From contig NZ_CAKLDM010000002.1 in the NCBI RefSeq assembly GCF_921294215.1, positions 1,116,001 through 1,180,000 on the forward strand: a stretch of 64,000 nucleotides of DNA. Direction: 5' to 3'. This DNA comes from Vibrio marisflavi CECT 7928 (GTDB lineage: Bacteria; Pseudomonadota; Gammaproteobacteria; Enterobacterales; Vibrionaceae). Shown here one piece after another: positions 36,954-45,153 of the stretch (its first letter is position 1; each line of letters opens with the position of its first letter). Position numbers and translations under genes: made by a program. Under the pieces are notes generated by a model. It was not told where the DNA came from, ran no database searches, and was given only the letters and a program-made list of their open reading frames with translations.

Positions 36954-38162
36954 ATGAGCAGACAAGCAAAGCGCGTCAGTTTTCTATTGCTTCTTCTATT
37001 GTCTTTTTCAGTGGTGGCTAATGAACCGACGACCTTCGAAACGTCCAACACTCCGATATCTGAATTTGTGTCATGGTATGCGGCTGAATCTGGCCAAACC
37101 ATTGTGCTTGGCCAAGGTGTGACTGGGACGGTGAGTTTTACGGCTAAAGGTTTAAAGCCAAGCGAGTACCCTGCTTTCTTCAATTCTGTGCTGCGCTCTC
37201 ATGGCTACATGCTCAATATTGAAAATGGTATCTACGTTGTGCGGCCAAATGCGCACGCTATTACTGAAGTTGAGCCGTCGTTCGTTAAGCTCTATCGACT
37301 AGACCATGTTCGCAATACCAAAGTGACAGACTTAATTTCATCTATGCTTAGCGCCACGCAAACTCAAAGCGTGAACAATCAACCTATCAAGAATTACAAC
37401 GTGGAAGTGCTACCAACAACCAATGCCGTGATCATCACGGGCACACGCAATCAACTAGAACAAATCGACGCTCTGATGAAAGGCATCGACCGACCACAAC
37501 GCCAAGTCTTTATTGAAGCTGTCATTACTGAGACCTCTATCGATAAATCACATGAGGTCGGCGTGAATCTCGAAGCGGCTTTTGGTAAAGCTGGATTTAT
37601 CACCAATACCGTTGTTGCAGACTTAACTTCGGATAATGTCGTCATGTATGACAGTGGCAACTTTGATGCACTAGTGAAAGCCATATCGAGCGACGAAAAT
37701 GCCAAACTGCTTTCACGGCCAAACATGTTAATCATGGATAGAGAGCGCGGCTACATTACGGTGGGTCAAAATGTCCCATTCATTATTGCCAAAGAAGTGA
37801 CCGACGGCGGCAATACTATTCAGCAAATTGAGCGCAAAGATGTTGGCGTATCGCTCGATGTAATTCCGCATATTATGGGTGACGATGTGATCCTGCAAAT
37901 TGCTCAAGAATCTCAATCAGTCACTAACTCCACAGCAGCGGCTGATATCATTACCAACAAGCGGACTCTTCAAACGATGGTCAAAGTTAAAAGCCAGCAG
38001 ACTATTGTGCTTGGTGGGCTAATCTCCGATGAGGAAAAAGTCAGTGAATCAGGGGTGCCGGTTCTTAAAGACATCCCTGTATTAGGTTGGTTTTTTAGTT
38101 CAGAAAAAACCGTGCATCAGCAAAAAGAACTGCGCGTGGTGATTAAAACGACGGTTCTTTAA
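36954..38162 (+). CDS. Phage-encoded secretin pIV
   Basis: 402 residues from ATG 36954, which begins a good signal peptide (MSRQAKRVSFLLLLLLSFSVVA). N0/N1 domains, then the secretin core: VFIEAVITETS, LLSRPNMLIMDRERGYITVGQNVPF, VGVSLDVIPHI, TIVLGGLISDEEK, VLKDIPVLGWFFSSE. It forms the outer-membrane exit channel. CTX phage lacks its own pIV and borrows EpsD; this phage does not need to. In-frame ATGs at 36876 and earlier overlap zot. Confidence 0.93.
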   Translation: MSRQAKRVSFLLLLLLSFSVVANEPTTFETSNTPISEFVSWYAAESGQTIVLGQGVTGTVSFTAKGLKPSEYPAFFNSVLRSHGYMLNIENGIYVVRPNAHAITEVEPSFVKLYRLDHVRNTKVTDLISSMLSATQTQSVNNQPIKNYNVEVLPTTNAVIITGTRNQLEQIDALMKGIDRPQRQVFIEAVITETSIDKSHEVGVNLEAAFGKAGFITNTVVADLTSDNVVMYDSGNFDALVKAISSDENAKLLSRPNMLIMDRERGYITVGQNVPFIIAKEVTDGGNTIQQIERKDVGVSLDVIPHIMGDDVILQIAQESQSVTNSTAAADIITNKRTLQTMVKVKSQQTIVLGGLISDEEKVSESGVPVLKDIPVLGWFFSSEKTVHQQKELRVVIKTTVL

Positions 38163-38535
38163 GCTTGCGCACCTTTATATCGGCAATGGCTCTGGCGAGT
38201 TTTACCACATGAGTAGAGGTTTTTATTTCTAGCTCTGAGTTGATTTCGGCAAGCGCGATGCCTAGCAGTATTTGTTGTGGTGATACTAGCTGACCTGTTG
38301 GTAGCTCTAATCTGTCATAATGCATTCGAAATTGCTGCCAATCTTCTGACGGACTAAGCTCTCTGCCCCTGCTCATTCTCATTAACCGCTTACATTCTTC
38401 TGGTATTGGAGAGCCTGAATCCCAAAGACTAACGGTTCTTACTGACTTACAACACAGTGTAGCTGTTTGATTTTTATTGAGTCCACACTCCAGTTTTCTA
38501 AAAATGTAGTTCTTGGTCATTTGATGGTACTTCAT
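38143..38535 (-). CDS. DUF3653-type phage regulator (copy A)
   Basis: 130 residues. HTH-like centre (NQTATLCCKSVRTVSLWDSGSPIPEECKRLMRM) followed by the family block LPTGQLVSPQQILLGIAL. It is the divergent relative of three further copies at 42053, 44607 and 47152. It converges on pIV, overlapping it by 20 bases. Likely a phage transcription regulator at the end of the phage genome. Confidence 0.75.
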   Translation of the reverse strand: MKYHQMTKNYIFRKLECGLNKNQTATLCCKSVRTVSLWDSGSPIPEECKRLMRMSRGRELSPSEDWQQFRMHYDRLELPTGQLVSPQQILLGIALAEINSELEIKTSTHVVKLARAIADIKVRKLKEPSF

Positions 38536-38708
38536 AGTAATTCACCTCGTAAACACCGCGAGATGAAAGACTCGTACCTAAATTAGTGTTAGTTACTATT
38601 ATCTCTTCTAGAACAAGCGCTTGGGTTGCTTCGAAGTGTTTTAGTGGGTAATGTAATCACTTGTTTAATAGGACTATCACATAGAATTTAATTCTACGTC
38701 GGAGCAAT

Positions 38709-39446
38709 ATGAGTATGGAATCTTTCAACCGTAAGTGGTTGTATATTGCGTTTGTTGTGTCGTTAATTGTGCTTATTTTATACTTTGTACAGTTTAATGT
38801 TATTCATTTACCACACTTGTCAACTAATCAAGAGGATTGGGGAAGTTTTGGAGCTTATGTGGGCGGAACAATTGGGCCTATATTTGCTTACCTAGCTTAC
38901 TTAGGGGTTAGAGAGCAACTTTTAACACAAAAAAAATCGCACCAAGCACTGGTTTCTCAAAAGGCTTTAGAAGATCATATATATAGAACTAAGGAATCCT
39001 TTGAACATATAAATATATTGTCTCTATCTAGTATTGTACCTATAGAAAAACACCTAAATATTGAATTGGCCAATAGCTTAAAATCTGATTTACATACATC
39101 TGTTAATAACGCTCCAATTAATTTAATTATTGATGAGGTGATTGAAGCTGGCCATCTATTGCATGGTGCTTCAGTCATTTACCAAAGGTACATGTTTCTT
39201 ATCGACCAAGCATCGAGGGAGTTAGATATAGGTACTCCTTTGAGTGAACATAAATGGGTAGCTAGGACAACTTGGGCATTGTATAAAAAAAGGGGGGTTT
39301 TCCTAAGCATACTAGCAAAGAAAGCTTTAAACGAAATAACTTCTGACAATCAAGAAGTATATCCATATGAGCACAAAGAGTTACTCACACTTATACATAA
39401 CTATGAGCATATTTGGGACCCTTCTTGGAAGAAAATTGTTTTGTAG
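38709..39446 (+). CDS. Two-helix membrane protein, possible abortive-infection effector
   Basis: 245 residues. Two N-terminal membrane helices, the second within DWGSFGAYVGGTIGPIFAYLAYLGV, then a long cytoplasmic helical domain beginning REQLLTQKKSHQAL. The W-G-x-F-G...GG..GP pattern is shared by putative phage abortive infection membrane proteins and retron-type effectors. No enzymatic motif. The A/T-rich composition differs clearly from the phage before it. Confidence 0.6.
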   Translation: MSMESFNRKWLYIAFVVSLIVLILYFVQFNVIHLPHLSTNQEDWGSFGAYVGGTIGPIFAYLAYLGVREQLLTQKKSHQALVSQKALEDHIYRTKESFEHINILSLSSIVPIEKHLNIELANSLKSDLHTSVNNAPINLIIDEVIEAGHLLHGASVIYQRYMFLIDQASRELDIGTPLSEHKWVARTTWALYKKRGVFLSILAKKALNEITSDNQEVYPYEHKELLTLIHNYEHIWDPSWKKIVL

Positions 39447-39469
39447 TTAGCTTAAATTGAGAGGAAGAA

Positions 39470-40093
39470 ATGAAAGGTGAATGGATCGCTCTTTTAGGAG
39501 CAATTGTAGGGTCTTTGATTACTATATTGCCCAACTGGATAAAAGATAAAAGGAAATTAATTAAGTTAAAAAATGCATTCTGGGAGGAAGTAGAAAGCTA
39601 CCAAAGTGAAATTTCTCAAGTAACTTGTGATTTAGTGGATGAGTACTTAAACCCAACAAGAACCCGTGTTACCTGTGGGCCAAATAGTAGTGGTCATTCG
39701 TACATAAACGCTCTAAAGGTGGAGCTTGGAGTTGAACTCCCGCAACCTATACGGCAGTTGACTCGACATATTGAAGATCGAACCAAAATAATTTGTACTG
39801 GAATAGCTAAAAGAAATGAGCAAGCTATAGATTCCAAGAATAAGGAATTGAAACAAAGGGTATCGTCCAAGCCGTTTACTAACCCTACCTACTCACAACA
39901 AAGGACGGCCACAGCAATTGTAGAGTGTTGCAAACTTCTGCATGAGCTAATGAAAGCTCTTGAAACAAAAGAGCGGTTTACGTTTAAATCTGAAGTCAAC
40001 TTAAGCGAGAAGGTTACTTCTATCCTTGAGCACTTAAAACCCGATCTTAGTAAAAGTGAAATTAACTCAATACTAAATCGCCGCCCCCACTAA
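39470..40093 (+). CDS. Hypothetical membrane-anchored protein
   Basis: 207 residues; an N-terminal membrane helix (MKGEWIALLGAIVGSLITILPNWI) followed by a basic segment (KDKRKLIKLK) and a helical cytoplasmic domain. Ribosome site GAGGAAG. It follows the two-helix protein by 23 bases and is probably cotranscribed with it. Family not recognised. Confidence 0.65.
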   Translation: MKGEWIALLGAIVGSLITILPNWIKDKRKLIKLKNAFWEEVESYQSEISQVTCDLVDEYLNPTRTRVTCGPNSSGHSYINALKVELGVELPQPIRQLTRHIEDRTKIICTGIAKRNEQAIDSKNKELKQRVSSKPFTNPTYSQQRTATAIVECCKLLHELMKALETKERFTFKSEVNLSEKVTSILEHLKPDLSKSEINSILNRRPH

Positions 40094-40337
40094 TGATTGA
40101 ATTTAGTAGGTTTAGGGTAAAGTTCTATCCTCCAGAGAAAGATGACACTGAAGGTTGCCAACTAGTAGAGTTAGTACATTGATACTGTACAGTTTTGATT
40201 CCATAAATGAATCAGTGATGGCACTATGAAGCTTGACAGCTGATAGGTGCTAATGCTTGCTAAGTAAGTTAAAATAAGAAGTATTAAATAGCCTTTGTGT
40301 TGTGTACACACACAAAAGTAACTAGGAGCCATACAAC

Positions 40338-41417
40338 GTGATTGAGTCAATTTATCTTGACAATTATAAAAAGTTTGTTGATTTCGAACTTAACAATCTG
40401 AAAACAATAAATGTCATATCAGGTTCTAACAACACTGGTAAGACAAGTATATTAGAGGCATTATTTTTCTTATGTGATCGTCTTTCTCCAGATAATATGT
40501 TGAGGCAATATACTATACGAAATGTTAAGTCATACACAATTAACTCTCAAGGCCAAATGTGGCAAATGATTTTTAATGACTATGATTTGACAAAAAAAAT
40601 CACGATTAAAATAACTGATAGCAATGGAAATGAAGAAGTTGCAACATACAACCATTTAGATAAAGCAAATAATGAAATTATTTCCATTCAGAATCAATCT
40701 GTAAACAGTAGTAATATTGTCTCTACAAGTTCTGCTGATATATCCTCACTTCACTCTGAATTTGAAATTAACAAAAAGAAATGTGGTGATACTTACTTTT
40801 ACATAAGAGATAATAAGTTAGCTCTTTCACATAAGGACTTAAAGCTCTCAGATTTAACTAAGGTAGCCATTTTTGTAAATTCGACATCTAATGCTACGAA
40901 TAAAGAGGATATGGATCGACTTGGTAAACTAATAGTTAATAGAAGAATTGAAGATATTATTGCTAGCTTGCAAATTATTGAACCTAAGCTCAAATCTATC
41001 AACATTATACCTGAAGCGAATATGCCAACTGTATATTGTGATACAGGCTTGTCTAGGCAGTATCCTTTGTATCATATGGGAGAAGGTATATCTAAGTTTC
41101 TTTCCATACTAATATCGATATGCTCTGTTCAAAATGGATTGGTCTGCATTGACGAACTAGAAAATGGTATACATTACTCTCTATTTCCTAAAGTATGGGG
41201 AATCATCGATAAATTAGCAAAAGACAATAACAATCAAATATTTGTTACCACTCATAATCACGATTTATTAAAAGGACTGAATACATTCTGCCAAGAGTCA
41301 AAAGATAGCTCAGTCGAGTTTATTCGAATTGATGAAACGAAATCTGGTCTTGTTGCAAAAAATTATGACTCTGAAATGTTGTCTGCTGCGATGGATAGAC
41401 AGTGGGAAATTAGATAA
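40338..41417 (+). CDS. OLD/AAA_15-like ATPase of a putative defence pair
   Basis: 359 residues. Walker A GSNNTGKTS near residue 35; the C-terminal half carries MGEGISKFLSILISI (signature-like), LVCIDELENGIHYSLF (Walker B) and TTHNHDLL (switch histidine). This is the SMC/OLD-type ATPase found in PARIS (AriA), AbiL and Gabija-like systems. Its last base pairs overlap the start of the TOPRIM gene (TAATG). Probably senses phage and controls its partner; that is family inference. Confidence 0.8.
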   Translation: MIESIYLDNYKKFVDFELNNLKTINVISGSNNTGKTSILEALFFLCDRLSPDNMLRQYTIRNVKSYTINSQGQMWQMIFNDYDLTKKITIKITDSNGNEEVATYNHLDKANNEIISIQNQSVNSSNIVSTSSADISSLHSEFEINKKKCGDTYFYIRDNKLALSHKDLKLSDLTKVAIFVNSTSNATNKEDMDRLGKLIVNRRIEDIIASLQIIEPKLKSINIIPEANMPTVYCDTGLSRQYPLYHMGEGISKFLSILISICSVQNGLVCIDELENGIHYSLFPKVWGIIDKLAKDNNNQIFVTTHNHDLLKGLNTFCQESKDSSVEFIRIDETKSGLVAKNYDSEMLSAAMDRQWEIR

Positions 41418-42025
41418 TGAATAAGTTAATGTTGGTTGAAGGTAAAGATGAAGTTGGTTTTTTTAAAGAATTTCTTAGGAAGAAAAATATAGAGGGCATT
41501 CGTATACGTGAAGTAGGTGGTAAAGACAAGATTAAGTCAGAGCTTAAAGTTGTTCTGCAAGAACGCGGTATTGAAGATTTGGAAACGTTAATTGTTGTCC
41601 AAGATGCAGACAACTCTAAGGCATCTGCTTTGCAAAGCTTAAAAGCGACATTTAGCAACCTTGGCCTCCCAGTGCCTGATAGTGATTTGGAGTTTAGAAA
41701 AAATGGTAAGCATCCTTTCAAGTGTGGCTTTTACATAATGCCGGGTGTGGATGAACAAGGTATGTTAGAAGATCTTCTTCTTAGCAGTTGTACTCAAGAA
41801 ACAGTTAAGGAAGAAGCTATTAAATACATAGAACGAATAGAAGAGCTCTCCAACGAAAGAAATGATGTTAAAAAGCCTAGAAATATGGCAAAGGCGAAGC
41901 TTCATGCATACTTATCTGGCTTAGAAAAACACAAGCCAAATATTGGTTTGGCTGTTAAAGCTAGCTGCTTCAACTTAGATTCTAATAAGTTTGATGGGCT
42001 TACTACGTTTCTTAATGATGCGTAA
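41417..42025 (+). CDS. TOPRIM-like DUF3226 protein, partner of the ATPase
   Basis: 202 residues. N-terminal LMLVEGKDEVGFF (the TOPRIM glutamate) and LIVVQDADNSKAS (TOPRIM acidic pair), the pattern of DUF3226. TOPRIM partners of such ATPases are nucleases that act on nucleic acid during infection. Coupled to the ATPase by TAATG. Best guess: a split OLD-like anti-phage module. Confidence 0.75.
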   Translation: MNKLMLVEGKDEVGFFKEFLRKKNIEGIRIREVGGKDKIKSELKVVLQERGIEDLETLIVVQDADNSKASALQSLKATFSNLGLPVPDSDLEFRKNGKHPFKCGFYIMPGVDEQGMLEDLLLSSCTQETVKEEAIKYIERIEELSNERNDVKKPRNMAKAKLHAYLSGLEKHKPNIGLAVKASCFNLDSNKFDGLTTFLNDA

Positions 42026-42052
42026 CCGAAATTTATTCAGCCCAGATGAAAA

Positions 42053-42454
42053 TCACGAAGGTCTATTCTTTGCTTCGTATGATGCTAATACCCTAGCGTA
42101 CCTTAGAATATTTTTCACGTACGAATAGTCATTTGGTGCTGATATCTCTAACACTCCTACTGCGATTAGAATTTGTTGTGGAGTGACAGCTTGGTTAGTT
42201 GGGAGAATTAGTTGCTCTCCTACCATTTTAAAATCTTTCCAGTTTTTTCCAACTCCAAGCTCTCTTCTCTCATACATACGAATAAGTCGAGCGCATTCCG
42301 GTGGTATGGGACGTTTACCTGAGTTCCACATGGAGACCGTCCTCACACTTTTAAAACAAAGTTCAGCGACTTGTTTTATCGTTAACGTGCAGTTTATTTT
42401 TGTGAAAATTCCGAATTCATCGAGTTGAGTGCAATGGCTGTGCTTACGTCTCAT
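42053..42454 (-). CDS. DUF3653-type regulator (copy B)
   Basis: 133 residues from the second ATG of the frame. AAAGGG lies at the proper distance before that ATG and inside the five-codon extension that begins at 42469. HTH-like KQVAELCFKSVRTVSMWNSGKRPIPPECARLIRM, then LPTNQAVTPQQILIAVGVLEI. Its 5' end and upstream region are almost identical to copies C and D; its C-terminal part is not. An XerCD site lies about 40 bases upstream. Confidence 0.75.
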   Translation of the reverse strand: MRRKHSHCTQLDEFGIFTKINCTLTIKQVAELCFKSVRTVSMWNSGKRPIPPECARLIRMYERRELGVGKNWKDFKMVGEQLILPTNQAVTPQQILIAVGVLEISAPNDYSYVKNILRYARVLASYEAKNRPS

Positions 42455-42520
42455 TTTAAGCCCTTTCATTTAAGAGCTTGATATGAAACAAATTTAACAT
42501 AAGCAGACATAATGTGTAGT
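42342..42520 (-). repeat. Conserved cassette end, copy 1 of 3
   Basis: 179 bp holding a dif-like site, the ribosome site and the first 37 or so codons of a DUF3653 gene. Copies at 44881-45059 and 47438-47616 are the same length without gaps; by hand count about five mismatches separate copies 1 and 2. Confidence 0.9.
42492..42520 (-). other. dif-like XerCD attachment site 2
   Basis: Plus strand: XerD arm ATTTAACATAA (identical to dif), 7-base spacer GCAGACA, XerC arm TAATGTGTAGT (three mismatches to the dif arm TAATGCGCACT). Marks the end of the unit beginning at dif. Confidence 0.85.
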
Positions 42521-42585
42521 GAGCTTTCAGTACTAAAAAGCCATCTATAATATACAGACCACTCTAGGCTCAATGGACATTTAAC

Positions 42586-43332
42586 TTGGATAAATATAGA
42601 AAGATATGGGTGTTTGTGCTGACGTTATTGTTTTCTAATCTAGCAAACGCAGAAACATTAGTAGCCCACTGTAGAGACAGGTCTCCAGAACTGATACCTA
42701 CACACAATGGCTGCAGTGGTCCCGTAGCTGAAATTATTGATATAGCATCAAATCGAATCGGTCTAGAGGTTTCTTGGATTACAGTTCCTTGGGCTAGAAC
42801 CATCAAAGTAGCTGAATATGGTGGCGTTGATATCATCCCGAGGCACTCTATGAATCAGATACGTGAAGCCTTTTTAAACGGCGTTGCATACGGCTATCAA
42901 AAACGTAACGTATATTACATGATATCCCCACAATCAGATGTTGAAGTTAATGATCTGAATGACCTCGAAGGGCTAAAAGTTGGCGCGTTGAGAGGAAGTT
43001 TTTACTCTGAAAACTTTGCTAACGCACAACACTTTAAAAAGTTCTTTTTCAACGACACGGAACAGATTATTAAAATGCTTATCAAAGGTCGGATAGATGT
43101 TGCGGTCATGTCCTCAAATCATCACGAAGAAAAATTTCGCGCCGAATCAGGCCTACGCCAAGCCCGCTATGTGGATGTATTTTACAACGGAAGATATATC
43201 AGTATGCCAATAGAATCACCTATGGTTAAGTATTGGCCTATGTTAAAAGAACAAATTGACGCAATGAGAACCGATGGAGAGATAGAAAAAATCTTCAAGA
43301 AATATCACCTCCCGCCTCCCGAACAGAAATAA
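42586..43332 (+). CDS. Orphan periplasmic solute-binding protein (SBP_3-like)
   Basis: 248 residues, apparently from a TTG start. Signal peptide (...LLFSNLANA), then a two-lobed binding-protein pattern: VSWITVPWARTIKVAEYGGVDIIP and DLNDLEGLKVGALRGSF. No permease or ATPase is near. Could bind an amino acid or similar small molecule. The absence of an ATG in frame is notable; a GTG lies at 42607. Confidence 0.75.
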   Translation: MDKYRKIWVFVLTLLFSNLANAETLVAHCRDRSPELIPTHNGCSGPVAEIIDIASNRIGLEVSWITVPWARTIKVAEYGGVDIIPRHSMNQIREAFLNGVAYGYQKRNVYYMISPQSDVEVNDLNDLEGLKVGALRGSFYSENFANAQHFKKFFFNDTEQIIKMLIKGRIDVAVMSSNHHEEKFRAESGLRQARYVDVFYNGRYISMPIESPMVKYWPMLKEQIDAMRTDGEIEKIFKKYHLPPPEQK

Positions 43333-43418
43333 TCTTATAAAGCTTCTAGATAACTATTACCGGAACCCAGAATATTAATATCTGTGAAGCTCCGGCGTAG
43401 TCTTTTAGCCCTAATATG

Positions 43419-44225
43419 TTAGTAGTACTTTTTGTATATTTCGGATGTCACGCCCTCTTTTTTCATGTCCGCCAATGCATCGGAGAGTTTTTTTGCAATA
43501 GAATCTGGGCTGAACATTACGGGTGAATTTGTAGCACTGATTGGTTGATTGGCATCATAGTTTTTATTTGGGATCTTATTGTAATTTTTGGAATTGAGTG
43601 AGAAACCTAAATACATGGGTTCTACTTTGCTACAGCATTCTTGAACTCTTAGGTTAGGCATAGGGTTCTGTTTTAGGGCATAAAGCAAGCTATCCTTGCT
43701 GTAAAAATAGATATCCGCACTACCATTACTAATTAACTTCATAATATCTAGTGTTGTTGCTTCCTTAGGTGATTTTTTAGGGATCTCTAATTTCAGTAAA
43801 TCTGGGCTTCCATAAGGTAAAATTTCAGTTGGTTTGGCCTTTAATATGTCTTCTCTACTTTTAAAGTCAGCAGAATCAGCTCTAGTGAGTAACGCGTATG
43901 AGCTGGTAAGCCCATTATTGATATAACCGAAATTTTCTGCTCTTTTCTTAGTAAATTTGAGTCCAGGATAAAAGTCTATTTTTCCACTTACTATCATATT
44001 CATGATTCGTTTTTTAGGTTTTCTTTCAACAGCTAAGCTACATCCAATACGATCTGCTGCAGTCTTAAACAACTCAAAGTAAAGTCCATTATTATCCGGT
44101 GCTTTCCCAATCAAGGGAGGCTTCTCATTTGTTCTGTACCCCATAATTAACTCACAGCTATAAGCTGGGGAGATCACTAAAGTGGCAAGTACAGAATAAA
44201 AAGCCGTGCGCATCAGATATTTCAT
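43419..44225 (-). CDS. Orphan periplasmic solute-binding protein (SBP_3-like)
   Basis: 268 residues with signal peptide (...LVISPAYS). Binding-protein features: ELIMGYRTNEKPPLIGKAPDNNGLYFELFKTAADRIG, ERKPKKRIMNMIVSGKIDFYPG, then a second lobe ending KKEGVTSEIYKKYY. Convergent with the previous binding-protein gene inside the same cassette. Not closely similar to it, so not a recent duplication. Confidence 0.8.
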   Translation of the reverse strand: MKYLMRTAFYSVLATLVISPAYSCELIMGYRTNEKPPLIGKAPDNNGLYFELFKTAADRIGCSLAVERKPKKRIMNMIVSGKIDFYPGLKFTKKRAENFGYINNGLTSSYALLTRADSADFKSREDILKAKPTEILPYGSPDLLKLEIPKKSPKEATTLDIMKLISNGSADIYFYSKDSLLYALKQNPMPNLRVQECCSKVEPMYLGFSLNSKNYNKIPNKNYDANQPISATNSPVMFSPDSIAKKLSDALADMKKEGVTSEIYKKYY

Positions 44226-44376
44226 AATGGTGTCCTAATAAATGTTTTCCTAGTATTAGCATAGGAGCTAATACTCAAATATCTACTTCGTGTATTGGCG
44301 AATAAGCGATAACCAATAACCAAAGCTCTCTATCGAGTGGCAGTGTATAGAACAAAAATTGTGGTGGACATGTACG

Positions 44377-44574
44377 ATGGTTGATTACAACGAAATGAAA
44401 CAGCGGCTGATGGGGCTTGTCTATAAACTTGATGAGATAGAGAACCTTGAGGTTGGTCATGACCGTGATAAAGCGGTGAAAGATTTCTGCGACATTTTAA
44501 TGTCAGTCGATCATGATTTGACCTGTAATTTTATAGACGAGTTATTGCGAACTCGCGGTCTTGATGACAAATAA
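44377..44574 (+). CDS. Small hypothetical protein
   Basis: 65 residues from ATG 44377 (GTGGAC upstream): MVDYNEMKQRLMGLVYKLDEIENLEVGHDRDKAVKDF..., acidic and helical, without membrane segment. A TTG eighteen bases earlier is possible. Unknown family; it lies between a binding-protein gene and a DUF3653 gene. Confidence 0.5.
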   Translation: MVDYNEMKQRLMGLVYKLDEIENLEVGHDRDKAVKDFCDILMSVDHDLTCNFIDELLRTRGLDDK

Positions 44575-44606
44575 TAACACTCAACGTAGATCTTGATAGC
44601 GTGTAG

Positions 44607-44993
44607 CTATCTTTTATATTTTGCTAATAGTCGCGAGTACTTAAGGAGTTGAGATGCTTTCGCTTGTTCTCTCGGTGCTGAAACTTCTAGGACACCTAAA
44701 GCGATGATTATTTGCTGCGGCTCTACTATTTGCCCCGTTGGCAGAGCCAAACGCTCTCCTATCATTTGAAACCCCTGCCAAGGTTTTCCGATTCCGAGCT
44801 CCCTACCCTCGTAAATACGAATAAGTCGAGCACACTCTGGTGGTATGGAGCGTTTTCCTGTGTTCCATAGAGTGACTGTTCTCACAGTTTTAAAACAAAG
44901 TTCAGCGACTTGTTTTATCGTTAACGTGCAGTTTATTTTTGTGAAAATTCCGAATTCATCGAGTTGAGTGCAATGGCTGTGCTTACGTTTCAT
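44607..44993 (-). CDS. DUF3653-type regulator (copy C)
   Basis: 128 residues from the ATG after AAAGGG. HTH-like KQVAELCFKTVRTVTLWNTGKRSIPPECARLIRI and LPTGQIVEPQQIIIALGVLEV. N-terminal third nearly identical to copies B and D, C-terminal third divergent. Confidence 0.75.
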   Translation of the reverse strand: MKRKHSHCTQLDEFGIFTKINCTLTIKQVAELCFKTVRTVTLWNTGKRSIPPECARLIRIYEGRELGIGKPWQGFQMIGERLALPTGQIVEPQQIIIALGVLEVSAPREQAKASQLLKYSRLLAKYKR

Positions 44994-45059
44994 TTTAAGC
45001 CCTTTCATTTAAAGGCTTGATATGAAACAAATTTAACATAAGCAGACATAATGTGTACT
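44881..45059 (-). repeat. Conserved cassette end, copy 2 of 3
   Basis: Same 179-bp unit as at 42342-42520, colinear and without gaps. Confidence 0.9.
45031..45059 (-). other. dif-like XerCD attachment site 3
   Basis: XerD arm ATTTAACATAA, 7-base spacer GCAGACA, XerC arm TAATGTGTACT. Same spacer as site 2, so recombination between sites 2 and 3 would meet full spacer homology. Confidence 0.85.
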
Positions 45060-45153
45060 TAAGGTTATTGAACTAAATTGGGCATCATATCCAAGGAGAT
45101 CAATCTAAAGTTCGACTATATTTTAAGTATGAATATAGAACGAATGCAATCTA

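Larger units (their letters stand above)
30548..38535 (+). mobile_element. Complete filamentous prophage (inovirus) integrated at dif
   Basis: About 8 kb. It has the full order of an inovirus: divergent repressor, Rep, ssDNA-binding protein, two tiny membrane proteins, pVIII, terminator, pIII, pVI, Zot/pI, pIV, and a convergent DUF3653 regulator. All genes appear intact. Only the left XerCD site is adjacent; no dif-like site is visible between 38536 and 42491, so the right limit is uncertain and the excisable unit may run to 42520. Confidence 0.9.
42521..45059. mobile_element. Xer-site cassette 1 (about 2.5 kb)
   Basis: Bounded by dif-like sites 2 and 3. Contents: two solute-binding protein genes, one small ORF and DUF3653 copy C. 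It has no replication, integrase or coat gene, so mobility would depend on host XerCD and perhaps a helper phage. Confidence 0.65.

Noticed and set aside
38780..38815. Possible XerD-arm-like TTTAATGTTATT near the missing phage boundary
   Set aside because: Lies inside the 38709 gene, matches the arm poorly and has no XerC arm beside it.
44871..44888. GTGAC-TGTT-CTCAC, resembling matS
   Set aside because: The spacer and right half do not fit GTGACRNYGTCAC, and the sequence is part of the DUF3653 coding region.
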